Below, in pieces: positions 44,956 to 53,436 of a stretch of DNA of 64,000 nucleotides (position 1 is the first letter of the stretch; each line of letters opens with the position of its first letter). The translations under genes and the position numbers were made by a program. Location: contig JBILCU010000005.1 in assembly GCA_044352985.1 (NCBI GenBank), forward strand, positions 186,001-250,000, given 5' to 3'. Source of the stretch: JADJDM01 sp044352985 (GTDB lineage Bacteria; Bacteroidota; Bacteroidia; B-17B0; Aurantibacillaceae). The notes beneath the pieces are model-generated. The model ran no database searches and was not told where the DNA came from. It worked only from the letters and a program-made list of their open reading frames with translations.

Positions 44956-47900
44956 TTGAGACTACTCATTTTCATATTGTTTTGTTGTTTTTCTATTCAG
45001 CTTTCTGCTCAATGGAGTTCGGTAAGAGTAACCACTATTAATCAAAAAAAAGACACCATCAAACTGGATACTTTAACAATAGTTCCAGGAAGTTTAATTA
45101 TTACTACATCAAATCAATTCATCAATCAAAGACAGTATTCTATAAACGAGGAAAAAAATTACCTTGTATTTAATGATTCGCTTAAACAGGATACTGCACT
45201 TTTTAAAATATCCTACAAAGTTTTTCCTTTTAATATTCGAAAAGAATTTAAAAACAAAGATGTGTCTTTGATTAACCGAGATCAAACTCAAAGTAAAAAC
45301 CCATACATCATTTCCTACGATAAACCCACATCTTCAAATACGGCTTTTTTAAATGATGGTCTTTCTAAAAACGGAAGTATTTCTAGGGGAATTAGTTTTG
45401 GTAACAATCAGGATGTAGTGGTAAATTCATCTATGAACCTTCAGGTTTCTGGGAAGTTGAATGAAAACATCAATATTGTTCTGGCAGCAACGGATAATAA
45501 TATACCTATTCAACCTGATGGAAACACGCAACAATTGCAAGAATTTGATAAAGTTTTTATTCAGCTTAATGATAAACAAAGCAAACTTACCGTTGGTGAT
45601 TTTCAACTGAATCGGCCCACAAGTTATTTCATGAATTTCTATAAACGAGCTCAAGGTTTGATGCTGGAAAATGTAACTGATATCAATCCCTTGCAAGCCA
45701 ATAAAGGCAAATTAACTTCAAAAATTTCAGGTGCAGTATCTAGAGGAAAATTTGCGCGAAACACGTTTAACGGAATTGAAAACAATCAGGGTCCGTACCG
45801 ATTAAAAGGCGCTGATAATGAATTATTCATTATTGTTCTTTCAGGAACAGAAAAGATTTACATTGATGGAAAACTTTTACAGAGAGGCCAAGAAAATGAT
45901 TACATCATTGATTACAATACATCTGAACTTACGTTTACAGCTAAACAACTAATCACCAAAGACAAGCGTATTGTAGCAGAGTTTCAATACTCCGAACGAA
46001 ATTACAATCGTTCGCTGTATTATGCTGGAGAAGAATTTGAAAACAAAAATATGCAATTTGGATTTCATTTGTTTGGTGAGCAGGACAATAAAAACAAACC
46101 TTTTCAGCAGGAGTTAAGCGATGCCCAGAAAAATTTATTAAGTAACATTGGTGATACCTTGCAATTGGCAATCAGCGATGGTGCTATTAAATCTGATTTT
46201 AATACCACGGAAGTTTTTTATAAAAAACAAGATACGATTACAACAAACGGAACGTATACAATCTATGTTTATTCTACCAATCCTGATACTGCATATCGTG
46301 TTCGTTTTAGTTACGTTGGCGAAGGAAATGGAAACTACAAACAAATTCAAAGTACAGCCAATGGTAAAGTTTATGAGTGGATTGAACCATTGAACGGCAT
46401 CAAACAATGCAGTTATGAAGCCGTTGTTTTATTGGTTACTCCAAAGAAAAAACAAATGGCAATTCTAAATGGTAAATATCGTTTTGAAAAAAATGCCAAT
46501 CTATCTTGGGAGGGTGCATTTACAAATAATGATTTAAATACCTTCTCTGATTTTAACAACAACGATGATAAAGGTTATGGATTAAAACTAAACTTTGATA
46601 AACAATTTTTAATTAACAAATCAGATAGCTCAACCAAAAAAATAATTACCAGCGCAGCTAGTTATGAATTGGTGAACAAAAATTTTTCTATGATTGAACG
46701 ATTTAGAGCCATTGAGTTTAATAGAGATTGGAATAGAACAAATGATTCCATTAAAAACATTCAACACATTGCAACAGCTCAAATTGGAGTAGATTTACAC
46801 TCAAAAGTAAAAAGTAATTACAGCTTAAGTGCATTTTCAGAACAAAATTTTTATCAAGGCATCAAACATCAATTAGCAACATCATTGAATTATAAAAAAT
46901 TTAATCTATTGTTTACGCCATCACTTTTAAATACAAGTAATTTTAAAACCAACTTAAGCACCATCTTTTACCGACACAAATCAAACATCCGGAAAGTGAT
47001 GGGTAAAATTGCGCTGGGCTACATTGATGAATTAGAAATGAATCAATTTAAATTTAACAATGATTCTTTACTAACAAACAGTTATGCCTTTTGGGAAAGA
47101 GAGGGAAACATAAGTAAAGCCGATACAAGCGGAAATACATTTAAAATATTTTACAGAGAACGAACAGATAAAAAAATCAGTTCCAATCTATTTAAGGCGG
47201 TTGCTTATGCCCAGAATATTGGATTCAACACCGACATCAACAGCATTAAAAATCATCAGATTCGTTTGAATGTAACTTATCGTCAGTTACAAATTTTGGA
47301 CACCCTTTTAATCAACAATAAACCCGATAATACATTACTTGGACGAATTGAATATACTCCACGATTATGGAATGGATTTGTACAAGGATCTGTTTTTTAT
47401 GAATTAGGTTTTGGATTGGAACAACGCAGAGAATACGCTTATGTGCAAGTTGCAACGGGTCAGGGACAGTATTACTGGAATGATTATAATGGCAACGGAA
47501 TAAAAGAGTTAAACGAATTTGAAATTGCATTGTATGCCGATCAGGCATCGTATATTAAAATTTATACACCAAGTAACAATTACATTAAAACCGAACACCA
47601 TCAGTTTAGCGGAAGTTTGAATTTACGTCCATCGGTATTTAAAAAAACAAATTCGGGAAAGTTGATGAAATTCATTGCGAGATGGGCAACGCAAACGGTT
47701 TATCGGACAGACACCAAGTTTATGGACATGGATAATAATTCATTTTTTAATCCAATAACTGCACAAATCAACGATACCGTTTTAATAAGTAGTAATGCAT
47801 TGTTCAGGCAATCTGTTTTCTTTAATCAAAGCTCAGCAGTTGGTGGTTTTGATTATACTTATCAGGATAACCAAAGCAAACAGGTTGTAACTAATGGTCC

Positions 47901-48438
47901 GGAAAGCCGATTAAACAAGCAACACGAATTACGTACGCGAATTAATTTCACAAAAAGTATTAGCTTTTTTACATCTTCTACCGTAGGCACCAAACAATCC
48001 TTTGCGCAATTTTTCACAAACAGAAATTACTCTATTCGTTTGTTTGAGTTTGAACCAAAAATAAGTTATCAGCCCAATACGGCTTTTCGCGCTTCTGCCG
48101 GCTATAAACGTATTGAAAAAACAAATGCTGCTGAGTTTGGCAATCAGCAATCCTTTACTAATGATTTTTTAATGGAATTAAAAATGAATCAACTTTCAAA
48201 AGGAAGTTTTACAATGCGAATGGATTATTTAATCATCAATTACAGCGGTGAAATCAATTCGCCCATAGCTTTTGAAATGCTAAACTCATTGAAGCCGGGC
48301 GAAAACCTAACATGGAATGCCAACTATCAGCAAAACTTAAATTCGTATTTACAGATTAGTTTTAACTATGAAGGCAGAAAATCCCCGGGGACAAAAATAA
48401 TACACATTGGTGGCGCACAAGTGCGTGCATTTTTTTAG
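44956..48438 (+). CDS. Large outer-membrane beta-barrel protein of unknown function
   Basis: An 1160-residue exported protein. It starts with TTG 44956 (no in-frame ATG upstream before a stop was found) and a signal peptide MRLLIFILFCCFSIQLSAQ. An N-terminal region is followed by a segment near residues 290-345 (GTEKIYIDGKLLQRGQENDY, DKRIVAEFQYSERNYNR) that recurs in large Bacteroidota surface proteins and is also reminiscent of parts of SprA. The remaining 800 residues alternate short strands and loops and end in GAQVRAFF, consistent with a large barrel. Function unknown; an export or adhesion role is only a guess. Confidence 0.85.
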   Translation: MRLLIFILFCCFSIQLSAQWSSVRVTTINQKKDTIKLDTLTIVPGSLIITTSNQFINQRQYSINEEKNYLVFNDSLKQDTALFKISYKVFPFNIRKEFKNKDVSLINRDQTQSKNPYIISYDKPTSSNTAFLNDGLSKNGSISRGISFGNNQDVVVNSSMNLQVSGKLNENINIVLAATDNNIPIQPDGNTQQLQEFDKVFIQLNDKQSKLTVGDFQLNRPTSYFMNFYKRAQGLMLENVTDINPLQANKGKLTSKISGAVSRGKFARNTFNGIENNQGPYRLKGADNELFIIVLSGTEKIYIDGKLLQRGQENDYIIDYNTSELTFTAKQLITKDKRIVAEFQYSERNYNRSLYYAGEEFENKNMQFGFHLFGEQDNKNKPFQQELSDAQKNLLSNIGDTLQLAISDGAIKSDFNTTEVFYKKQDTITTNGTYTIYVYSTNPDTAYRVRFSYVGEGNGNYKQIQSTANGKVYEWIEPLNGIKQCSYEAVVLLVTPKKKQMAILNGKYRFEKNANLSWEGAFTNNDLNTFSDFNNNDDKGYGLKLNFDKQFLINKSDSSTKKIITSAASYELVNKNFSMIERFRAIEFNRDWNRTNDSIKNIQHIATAQIGVDLHSKVKSNYSLSAFSEQNFYQGIKHQLATSLNYKKFNLLFTPSLLNTSNFKTNLSTIFYRHKSNIRKVMGKIALGYIDELEMNQFKFNNDSLLTNSYAFWEREGNISKADTSGNTFKIFYRERTDKKISSNLFKAVAYAQNIGFNTDINSIKNHQIRLNVTYRQLQILDTLLINNKPDNTLLGRIEYTPRLWNGFVQGSVFYELGFGLEQRREYAYVQVATGQGQYYWNDYNGNGIKELNEFEIALYADQASYIKIYTPSNNYIKTEHHQFSGSLNLRPSVFKKTNSGKLMKFIARWATQTVYRTDTKFMDMDNNSFFNPITAQINDTVLISSNALFRQSVFFNQSSAVGGFDYTYQDNQSKQVVTNGPESRLNKQHELRTRINFTKSISFFTSSTVGTKQSFAQFFTNRNYSIRLFEFEPKISYQPNTAFRASAGYKRIEKTNAAEFGNQQSFTNDFLMELKMNQLSKGSFTMRMDYLIINYSGEINSPIAFEMLNSLKPGENLTWNANYQQNLNSYLQISFNYEGRKSPGTKIIHIGGAQVRAFF

Positions 48439-48442
48439 AAGT

Positions 48443-48973
48443 TTAAATCACTTTCCTCACCTCTTCAATTGCTTTACTAATTCGTTTTTCACCTATGCCT
48501 GAAATACGAGAAAAACTAATTTTATGTTGAGTTAGTATTTCTTCATGCATTTTAAATAATTCATCCCTAAAATTTGGATGCTCTCGTAAAGTATCATTTT
48601 CCCATGGCAAATCAGGTGCAGTTAAAAAATGAGCATGGTAAAAATTTTGTAACATATTATGTTCCAATTGAGCATTGAAATAATTGTATTTTACTTTTAG
48701 CCAAATTTTAATGGTTATTAAATTTGTATCACAAAAAATAATTTTATTTCCTTGTTGTTCAATTTTTTGTTCAAAATCCAATTGCTCATTTGCAATAAAC
48801 AAAACATCCTGTAATGTATATGGTCTGTTTAAATTGCTTAAATATTGCCTTGCAAATTCAGGTACAATAGCGCCATTAAAATAATTGGCAAGTTGATTGC
48901 AAAGTGTAGTTTTTCCTGAGCTTTCAGGGCCAACGATTGCAATTTTTATACAACCTGAATTTGTTTTTTCCAT
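48443..48973 (-). CDS. NadR-like ribosylnicotinamide kinase
   Basis: A 176-residue P-loop kinase: AIVGPESSGKTTLCNQLANYF (Walker A, cited in part), VPEFARQYL, IIFCDTNLITIKIW. This matches the C-terminal nicotinamide-riboside kinase domain of NadR, without its DNA-binding and adenylyltransferase parts. It phosphorylates nicotinamide riboside to trap it in the cell. Its start overlaps the 3' end of pnuC by 28 bp, pairing transporter and kinase directly. Convergent with the large OMP gene, 4 nt apart. Confidence 0.92.
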   Translation of the reverse strand: MEKTNSGCIKIAIVGPESSGKTTLCNQLANYFNGAIVPEFARQYLSNLNRPYTLQDVLFIANEQLDFEQKIEQQGNKIIFCDTNLITIKIWLKVKYNYFNAQLEHNMLQNFYHAHFLTAPDLPWENDTLREHPNFRDELFKMHEEILTQHKISFSRISGIGEKRISKAIEEVRKVI

Positions 48974-49503
48974 TTAAATAAGCCATAAACGGCTAAAGCA
49001 GCCAATATTAAATACAAAAAAGAGGTGATATATAATTCTTTATAAAAAAATAAAAAAACATACAACACATCTGCAAAAATCCAAATCCACCAGTTTTCAA
49101 TTATTTTTTTTGCTGTTAGCCAGGTAGCCAATAAACTTAATGTGGTTAAAAAAGCATCTGCAAATGGCACATCGCTATTTGTGTAGTTTTTGAGAAAAAA
49201 ATAAAAACAAGCGCATAATACAATTGTCGAAAATAAACTTAACATGATTTCATTTAAATTCATTTTCCTTACAGCATGGTTTAATTTTAGTTTTTCTTTT
49301 CTCCAACTTAAAAGGCCATAAACAGATAATGCAATAAAAAAGAATTGTAAAAACGCATCGGCATAAAGTTTAGAATTATAAAAAACCACTATGTATAAAA
49401 GTGGAGAAACAATAGAGATCAACCAGGTAATTGAGTTTTGATGAGAAGCAAAAAGAACACCTGCAATTGTAAGTATAAAACCAATGATTTCAAGTACTGG
49501 CAT
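48946..49503 (-). CDS. pnuC: PnuC nicotinamide riboside transporter
   Basis: A 185-residue membrane protein with about seven hydrophobic segments. Family features: the start PVLEIIGFILTIAGVLFASHQNSITWLISIVS (positions 2-33), YADAFLQFFFIALSVYGLLSWRKEK and the repeat AALAVYGLFKWKK at the end, with ENWWIWIFADVLYVFLF. PnuC facilitates diffusion of nicotinamide riboside, made unidirectional by the kinase encoded in the overlapping gene. One nt after the TenI-like gene. Confidence 0.94.
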   Translation of the reverse strand: MPVLEIIGFILTIAGVLFASHQNSITWLISIVSPLLYIVVFYNSKLYADAFLQFFFIALSVYGLLSWRKEKLKLNHAVRKMNLNEIMLSLFSTIVLCACFYFFLKNYTNSDVPFADAFLTTLSLLATWLTAKKIIENWWIWIFADVLYVFLFFYKELYITSFLYLILAALAVYGLFKWKKQIQVV

Positions 49504-49504
49504 T

Positions 49505-50137
49505 TTATTCTACCTGAATATTAAGCTCCTTACATTTCCCCATAAACTCATTAAAACTAGCTAAGGGTTCTTTTGATTTCCAAATGTTACTATTTAATAC
49601 CATTCCATAAAAACCTAATTCCCTGATTTGTTCTATTTTTTTTGAATCTACACCACCACGTGCTACAATTTTTTTGTTGGATTTTTGAATGGCATTTTTA
49701 ATGCCTTGCTCATGATATCCACTTTGAAAATTTCCGGTTAATGAATCGAAAATTGGATAAAGCATTACGTATTCATAAACTTGCTCATCTTTTTCATATA
49801 AACTAGTTAAATTGGTGAAAGAACGTGTTTTTAATATACTTGGTTTAAAATAAGATAACATCCATTTTCTCCACCAATTTTTAATTGAATTTTTAAAATG
49901 CGAACGTGTATAATGAACTCCTTTTAAATTATAAACTCTTGCTAAATGATGATGAGAATGAATAACTATCCTGTCATGAAATTGATTTGGAATTTTATCT
50001 AAAATCTTTTTCATTTGATTAGTTGTTACTCTTGGTTTACGTAAGTGAAAATTCTCTAAACCACTTTCAAACATGATTTTAACTAAATCAATTTCTTCTT
50101 CATCATAACGAGGTTTAGATAATAAAATAACTTTCAT
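49505..50137 (-). CDS. TenI/ThiE-like TIM-barrel protein (thiamine phosphate synthase family)
   Basis: A 210-residue protein with the thiamine-phosphate-synthase pattern: FHLRKPRVTTNQMKKIL, RIVIHSHHHLARVYNLKGVHYTRSH, YVMLYPIFDSLTGNFQSGY and VARGGVDSKKIEQIRELGFYGMVL (motifs given in parts). The pyrophosphate-binding and catalytic positions of true ThiE are only partly recognisable, so it may be a TenI-type aminotransferring isomerase-like homologue or a divergent ThiE. It sits in an operon without other thiamine genes, which weakens a thiamine role. Overlaps the GGGP synthase gene by 4 nt. Confidence 0.8.
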   Translation of the reverse strand: MKVILLSKPRYDEEEIDLVKIMFESGLENFHLRKPRVTTNQMKKILDKIPNQFHDRIVIHSHHHLARVYNLKGVHYTRSHFKNSIKNWWRKWMLSYFKPSILKTRSFTNLTSLYEKDEQVYEYVMLYPIFDSLTGNFQSGYHEQGIKNAIQKSNKKIVARGGVDSKKIEQIRELGFYGMVLNSNIWKSKEPLASFNEFMGKCKELNIQVE

Positions 50138-50847
50138 TGTAGTGTTCGTTTTAAATCATCAATCAAAGATAAATTTTTTTCAAGAGCATTTCCAATTACA
50201 ATAACATCAGCGCCAGAACTTTTTAACTTTAAATATTTATCTACTGAATTTATACCACCACCAACCCAAACAGGCAATGAAGTAACACTTTTAACTGCTT
50301 TAACAATATTATTATTTAAACTTGTTTTAGCTCCGCTACCTGCTTCCAAGTATATCATTTTTAAGCCTAAAAGCTCGCCGGCAATAACAGTGCGCTTAAT
50401 TAAGTTTAAATTGTTTTTGGATATTGGACTTGTTTTAGTTACTCTTTGAGTTGTAGATATATTTCCGCCATCAATTAATAAATAACCTGTTGGAATAATC
50501 TCATGTTTTAGTGCTTTTAATTTATAAGCTGCATCAATGTGTTTCCCTATTAAGTAATCTGAATTGTTTCCTGAAATCAAACTCAGTAACAGAGTTGCAT
50601 CTGCTCTATTATCTAACTGATTGGTATCTCCAGGAAAAATGATAATAGGCAGTTGAGTCATTTTTTTAATTTTAGCAAGGCATTTTGGTAATTGACCTTT
50701 CTCTAAAGAACTTCCGCCTATTAAATAGAAATCTGCTATATTATTTGATTGTATTACAACTTCAGGATTGAATTTTTCAGGATCAATTAAAATAGCCAGA
50801 AGTGGTTTCTTTTTATTTTTTAATATTCTTTTTAAAATACTTTTCAC
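50134..50847 (-). CDS. Geranylgeranylglyceryl phosphate synthase family protein (PcrB-like)
   Basis: A 237-residue TIM barrel that joins a prenyl diphosphate to glycerol-1-phosphate. Key motifs: LLAILIDPEKFNPEV, YLIGGSSLEKG, PIIIFPGDTNQLD, YLEAGSGAKTS and VWVGGGINSVDKYLKLKSSG plus VIGNALEKN for phosphate binding. This enzyme family makes archaeal-type ether lipids; group II members occur in Bacteroidota, where the product and its role are poorly known. It starts 2 nt after the phosphopantetheinyl transferase gene. Confidence 0.93.
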   Translation of the reverse strand: MKSILKRILKNKKKPLLAILIDPEKFNPEVVIQSNNIADFYLIGGSSLEKGQLPKCLAKIKKMTQLPIIIFPGDTNQLDNRADATLLLSLISGNNSDYLIGKHIDAAYKLKALKHEIIPTGYLLIDGGNISTTQRVTKTSPISKNNLNLIKRTVIAGELLGLKMIYLEAGSGAKTSLNNNIVKAVKSVTSLPVWVGGGINSVDKYLKLKSSGADVIVIGNALEKNLSLIDDLKRTLQ

Positions 50848-50849
50848 TC

Positions 50850-51410
50850 TTAAACGGAATGTACAACTACAAAGTTATCTTTCATAAAATACCTCAAGGT
50901 AATTTCTTTTTTTAATTTATTCACATCAATAAATCCGCTTATTCTTCCTTCTTCTGTTGAAAAATTAAACTTAGAAACTATAAAATCATTTTTTAAACTT
51001 TTTCCTTTTAACCCAAGGTATTTAAATAGTGTTTCTTTAGCGCACCAATATGTTGTAAGAATTTTATTATCTGCAATTTCAGTTTCAATTAATTCTTGAT
51101 CATTTAAAAATTTAGTTTTTACCCGCTCAACCTTTTCACTTATTAATTCTATATCAATAGCAACATTTTGATGAGAAATTATTAATGCTAAAAGATGATG
51201 AGAATGACTAAGAGAAATGTGAACATTTTGATTATTAATAAACGGCTTTCCATTATTATCATAAATAAGTTCAATTTCTTTATTAAAATGATGCTTTAAT
51301 AACTGCTGCAAACCTTTTTTTTCCCTTGCTCTGCCAATGCAATCCAAAGATGTTAAATCCATGAAATAGATTACGGTAGTTGGGTTTATCTTAAGTTCCT
51401 GAATTTGCAT
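50850..51410 (-). CDS. 4'-phosphopantetheinyl transferase
   Basis: A 186-residue Sfp-like transferase that activates carrier proteins with the CoA arm. Signature motifs: KPFINNQNVHISLSHSHHLL, VAIDIELISEKVERVK with the magnesium-binding D-x-E, and WCAKETLFKYLGLKG. First gene of a five-gene operon. A single copy would serve fatty-acid ACP, or a specialised carrier; the sequence cannot tell. Begins 50 nt downstream of the tRNA terminator. Confidence 0.92.
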   Translation of the reverse strand: MQIQELKINPTTVIYFMDLTSLDCIGRAREKKGLQQLLKHHFNKEIELIYDNNGKPFINNQNVHISLSHSHHLLALIISHQNVAIDIELISEKVERVKTKFLNDQELIETEIADNKILTTYWCAKETLFKYLGLKGKSLKNDFIVSKFNFSTEEGRISGFIDVNKLKKEITLRYFMKDNFVVVHSV

Positions 51411-51459
51411 TTTTATGCTTTAAAAAAAGTATGAATTTTAAATTCACTATTAAAATAAA

Positions 51460-51485
51460 AAATCCCCGAATTACTTCGGGGATTT
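51460..51485 (-). terminator. Terminator downstream of the tRNA
   Basis: An 11-bp stem AAATCCCCGAA / TTCGGGGATTT with loop TTAC, followed on the minus strand by TTTTATTTTA. It begins 3 nt past the tRNA 3' end, so the tRNA is a single-gene transcript. Confidence 0.9.
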
Positions 51486-51488
51486 GTG

Positions 51489-51562
51489 TGCTCCCACCTG
51501 GAATCGAACCAGGCACCTACTGATTATGAGTCAGTTGCTCTAACCGAATGAGCTATAGGAGC
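51489..51562 (-). tRNA. tRNA with CAT anticodon (elongator Met, or Ile2 with modified C34)
   Basis: 74 nt, all cloverleaf arms complete: acceptor GCTCCTA/TGGGAGC (one T-G pair), D arm GCTC...GAGC, anticodon arm ACTGA-CTCATAA-TCAGT, T arm CCTGG-TTCGATT-CCAGG. The 3' CCA is not encoded. The paired first base and the anticodon stem lacking three G-C pairs exclude the initiator. Elongator tRNA-Met and tRNA-Ile2 (lysidine-modified) cannot be separated with certainty by eye. Confidence 0.95.
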
Positions 51563-51574
51563 AGATTAGGAGCG

Positions 51575-51604
51575 CAAAATTAAAATTAATTTTATAGATT
51601 GCAA
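51575..51604 (-). promoter_or_regulatory. Promoter of the CAT tRNA
   Basis: On the minus strand TTG (51604-51602), 19 nt, TAATTTTG (51582-51575): a full Bacteroidota promoter match. Initiation would fall about 8 nt before the tRNA 5' end at 51562. Confidence 0.7.
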
Positions 51605-51630
51605 ATAAATCGCAAGAAAGGGTAAATTTA
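51599..51630 (+). promoter_or_regulatory. Candidate promoter of the aldehyde dehydrogenase gene
   Basis: TTG (51599-51601), 21 nt, TAAATTTA (51623-51630; last base differs from TAnnTTTG), 17 nt before ATG 51648. Its TTG is directly adjacent to the tRNA promoter's opposite-strand TTG (joined as TTGCAA), so the two would be divergent, back-to-back promoters. Confidence 0.45.
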
Positions 51631-51647
51631 CACTTAAAATTTTTAAC

Positions 51648-53093
51648 ATGTTAAAAATAAGCAACTACATTAATGGCAATTTAACTGCTCCTATATCAGG
51701 CAATTACTTAGATAATTTTGACCCTTCTAGAGGCAAAGTATATTCTTTAATCCCTGATTCTGATGAAAAAGATATTGATGTAGCAGTTAAAGCTGCAAAA
51801 GCGGCTTTCCCGACTTGGTCTACAACACCAAAAGATGTTCGTGCAGCTTTTTTAATGAAAATAGCTGATTTAATAGAGAAAAATTTAGAAAAACTTGCTC
51901 ATGCCGAATCATTAGATAATGGTAAACCATTACATCTGTCAAAATCGGTAGATATTCCAAGGGCAGCATCTAATTTCCGATTTTACGGCACAGGTATCAT
52001 GCATTATGCTGCTCAGTCGCATGCTATGGAAGATACTGCAATCAATTATACTTTACGTCAGCCGGTTGGAGTTGCTGGTTGCATTTCACCTTGGAATTTA
52101 CCTTTGTATTTATTCAGCTGGAAAATTGCTCCTGCTTTAGCTGCAGGTTGCACCGTTGTTGCCAAACCTTCGGAGGTTACTCCCATGACTGCTTATTTAT
52201 TATCTGAAATTTGCATTGAAGCAGGTTTACCTTCAGGCGTTCTAAATATAGTTCATGGCTTGGGAGCAAAAGTAGGTTCAGCAATTACTTCTAATAAAGA
52301 TATTCCTGTATTATCATTCACAGGCGGCACAAAAACAGGGGCAGAAATTGCTCGCGTAGCTGCACCAATGTTTAAAAAAATGTCTTTAGAGTTGGGAGGT
52401 AAAAACCCTAATCTTATTTTTGCTGATTGCGATTATGAAAAAATGCTCTCAACAACCATGCATTCCTCATTTGCTAATCAAGGTCAGATTTGTTTATGTG
52501 GTTCGCGCATTTTTATTGAGCGACCTATCTACGAGAAATTTAAAGCAGATTTTGTTGAACGCACAAAAAAATTATTAGTTGGTCAGCCATTTGACGAGAA
52601 AACAAAAATTGGTGCAGTTGTTTCCAAACCGCATCAGGAAAAAGTATTGTCCTATGTTGAGTTAGCAAAGCAAGAAGGTGGAACAGTTTTATGCGGTGGT
52701 CATGCTGTAAAATTAGAAGGCGAATTTGCAGAAGGATACTATATCGCTCCAACCATCATTGAAGGTTTAACATACAATTGCAGAACCAATCAGGAAGAAA
52801 TTTTTGGACCAGTTGTTACCATTATGCCATTTGATAAAGAAGAAGAAGTGTTGCAATATGCCAACTCAACTATTTATGGCTTGGCATCAACCGTTTGGAC
52901 AGAAAACTTAACTCGTGCGCACCGTGTTGCTCAAAATTTACATACCGGAATCGTATGGATTAACTGTTGGTTATTACGCGATTTACGAACTCCATTCGGT
53001 GGGGTTAAATCGTCTGGCGTTGGAAGAGAAGGTGGTTTTGAAGCCATTGAATTTTTTACCGAACCTAAAAATGTGTGTATTAAATTAAAATAA
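51648..53093 (+). CDS. NAD-dependent aldehyde dehydrogenase (aminomuconate-semialdehyde/ALDH8-like)
   Basis: A 481-residue ALDH. PWNLPLYLFSWKIAPALAAG binds the cofactor, FTGGTKTGAEI and LELGGKNPNLIF contain the general-base glutamate, and the nucleophile is the first cysteine of GQICLCGSRIFIE. That ICLCGSRI motif and the overall sequence are closest to 2-aminomuconate/2-hydroxymuconate semialdehyde dehydrogenases (ALDH8 type), suggesting a role in tryptophan or aromatic catabolism, but neighbouring genes of that pathway are absent. Single-gene transcript. Confidence 0.94.
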   Translation: MLKISNYINGNLTAPISGNYLDNFDPSRGKVYSLIPDSDEKDIDVAVKAAKAAFPTWSTTPKDVRAAFLMKIADLIEKNLEKLAHAESLDNGKPLHLSKSVDIPRAASNFRFYGTGIMHYAAQSHAMEDTAINYTLRQPVGVAGCISPWNLPLYLFSWKIAPALAAGCTVVAKPSEVTPMTAYLLSEICIEAGLPSGVLNIVHGLGAKVGSAITSNKDIPVLSFTGGTKTGAEIARVAAPMFKKMSLELGGKNPNLIFADCDYEKMLSTTMHSSFANQGQICLCGSRIFIERPIYEKFKADFVERTKKLLVGQPFDEKTKIGAVVSKPHQEKVLSYVELAKQEGGTVLCGGHAVKLEGEFAEGYYIAPTIIEGLTYNCRTNQEEIFGPVVTIMPFDKEEEVLQYANSTIYGLASTVWTENLTRAHRVAQNLHTGIVWINCWLLRDLRTPFGGVKSSGVGREGGFEAIEFFTEPKNVCIKLK

Positions 53094-53436
53094 GGATACA
53101 AATAAGTGTTGCCTGTTTTTTCAAAACATATATATTTCTTCTTTAGTTTTAATTTAATTTTTTACAGTTGATGTATACTGTCATATAGAACAAAGTAGAA
53201 CTAAATTTGGCTTGACTTTGCTTAAAATGATATAACAATAATTCACAATAAAAATTTAAAAAACATTTAACACCTTAGTGTTTTTCAACTCAAAAACTAA
53301 ATTTTTCACAACTATCTTTATTTCCAAAAAATCATAAAACTATATAATAAACGTTTTATTGTTACTAACTTGATATCTAACTATCTAAATGGTTAAGAAT
53401 TAGTCAATAGTTTTAATCATTAATTATTGATTAAAA
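53094..53436 (+). other. Intergenic region upstream of the transglycosylase gene
   Basis: 343 bp of AT-rich DNA. Noted: TAAATTTG at 53202-53209 without a properly spaced TTG; a weak terminator-like hairpin AACAC-ctta-GTGTT followed by T at 53269-53285; and a perfect 9-bp inverted repeat TTTTAATCA / TGATTAAAA at 53411-53436 that touches the TTG start at 53437. No gene or RNA recognised. Confidence 0.4.

Noticed and set aside
53202..53209. TAAATTTG as promoter of the transglycosylase gene
   Set aside because: The nearest upstream TTG is 31 nt away, outside the usual spacing, and the leader would be over 200 nt; not supported enough.
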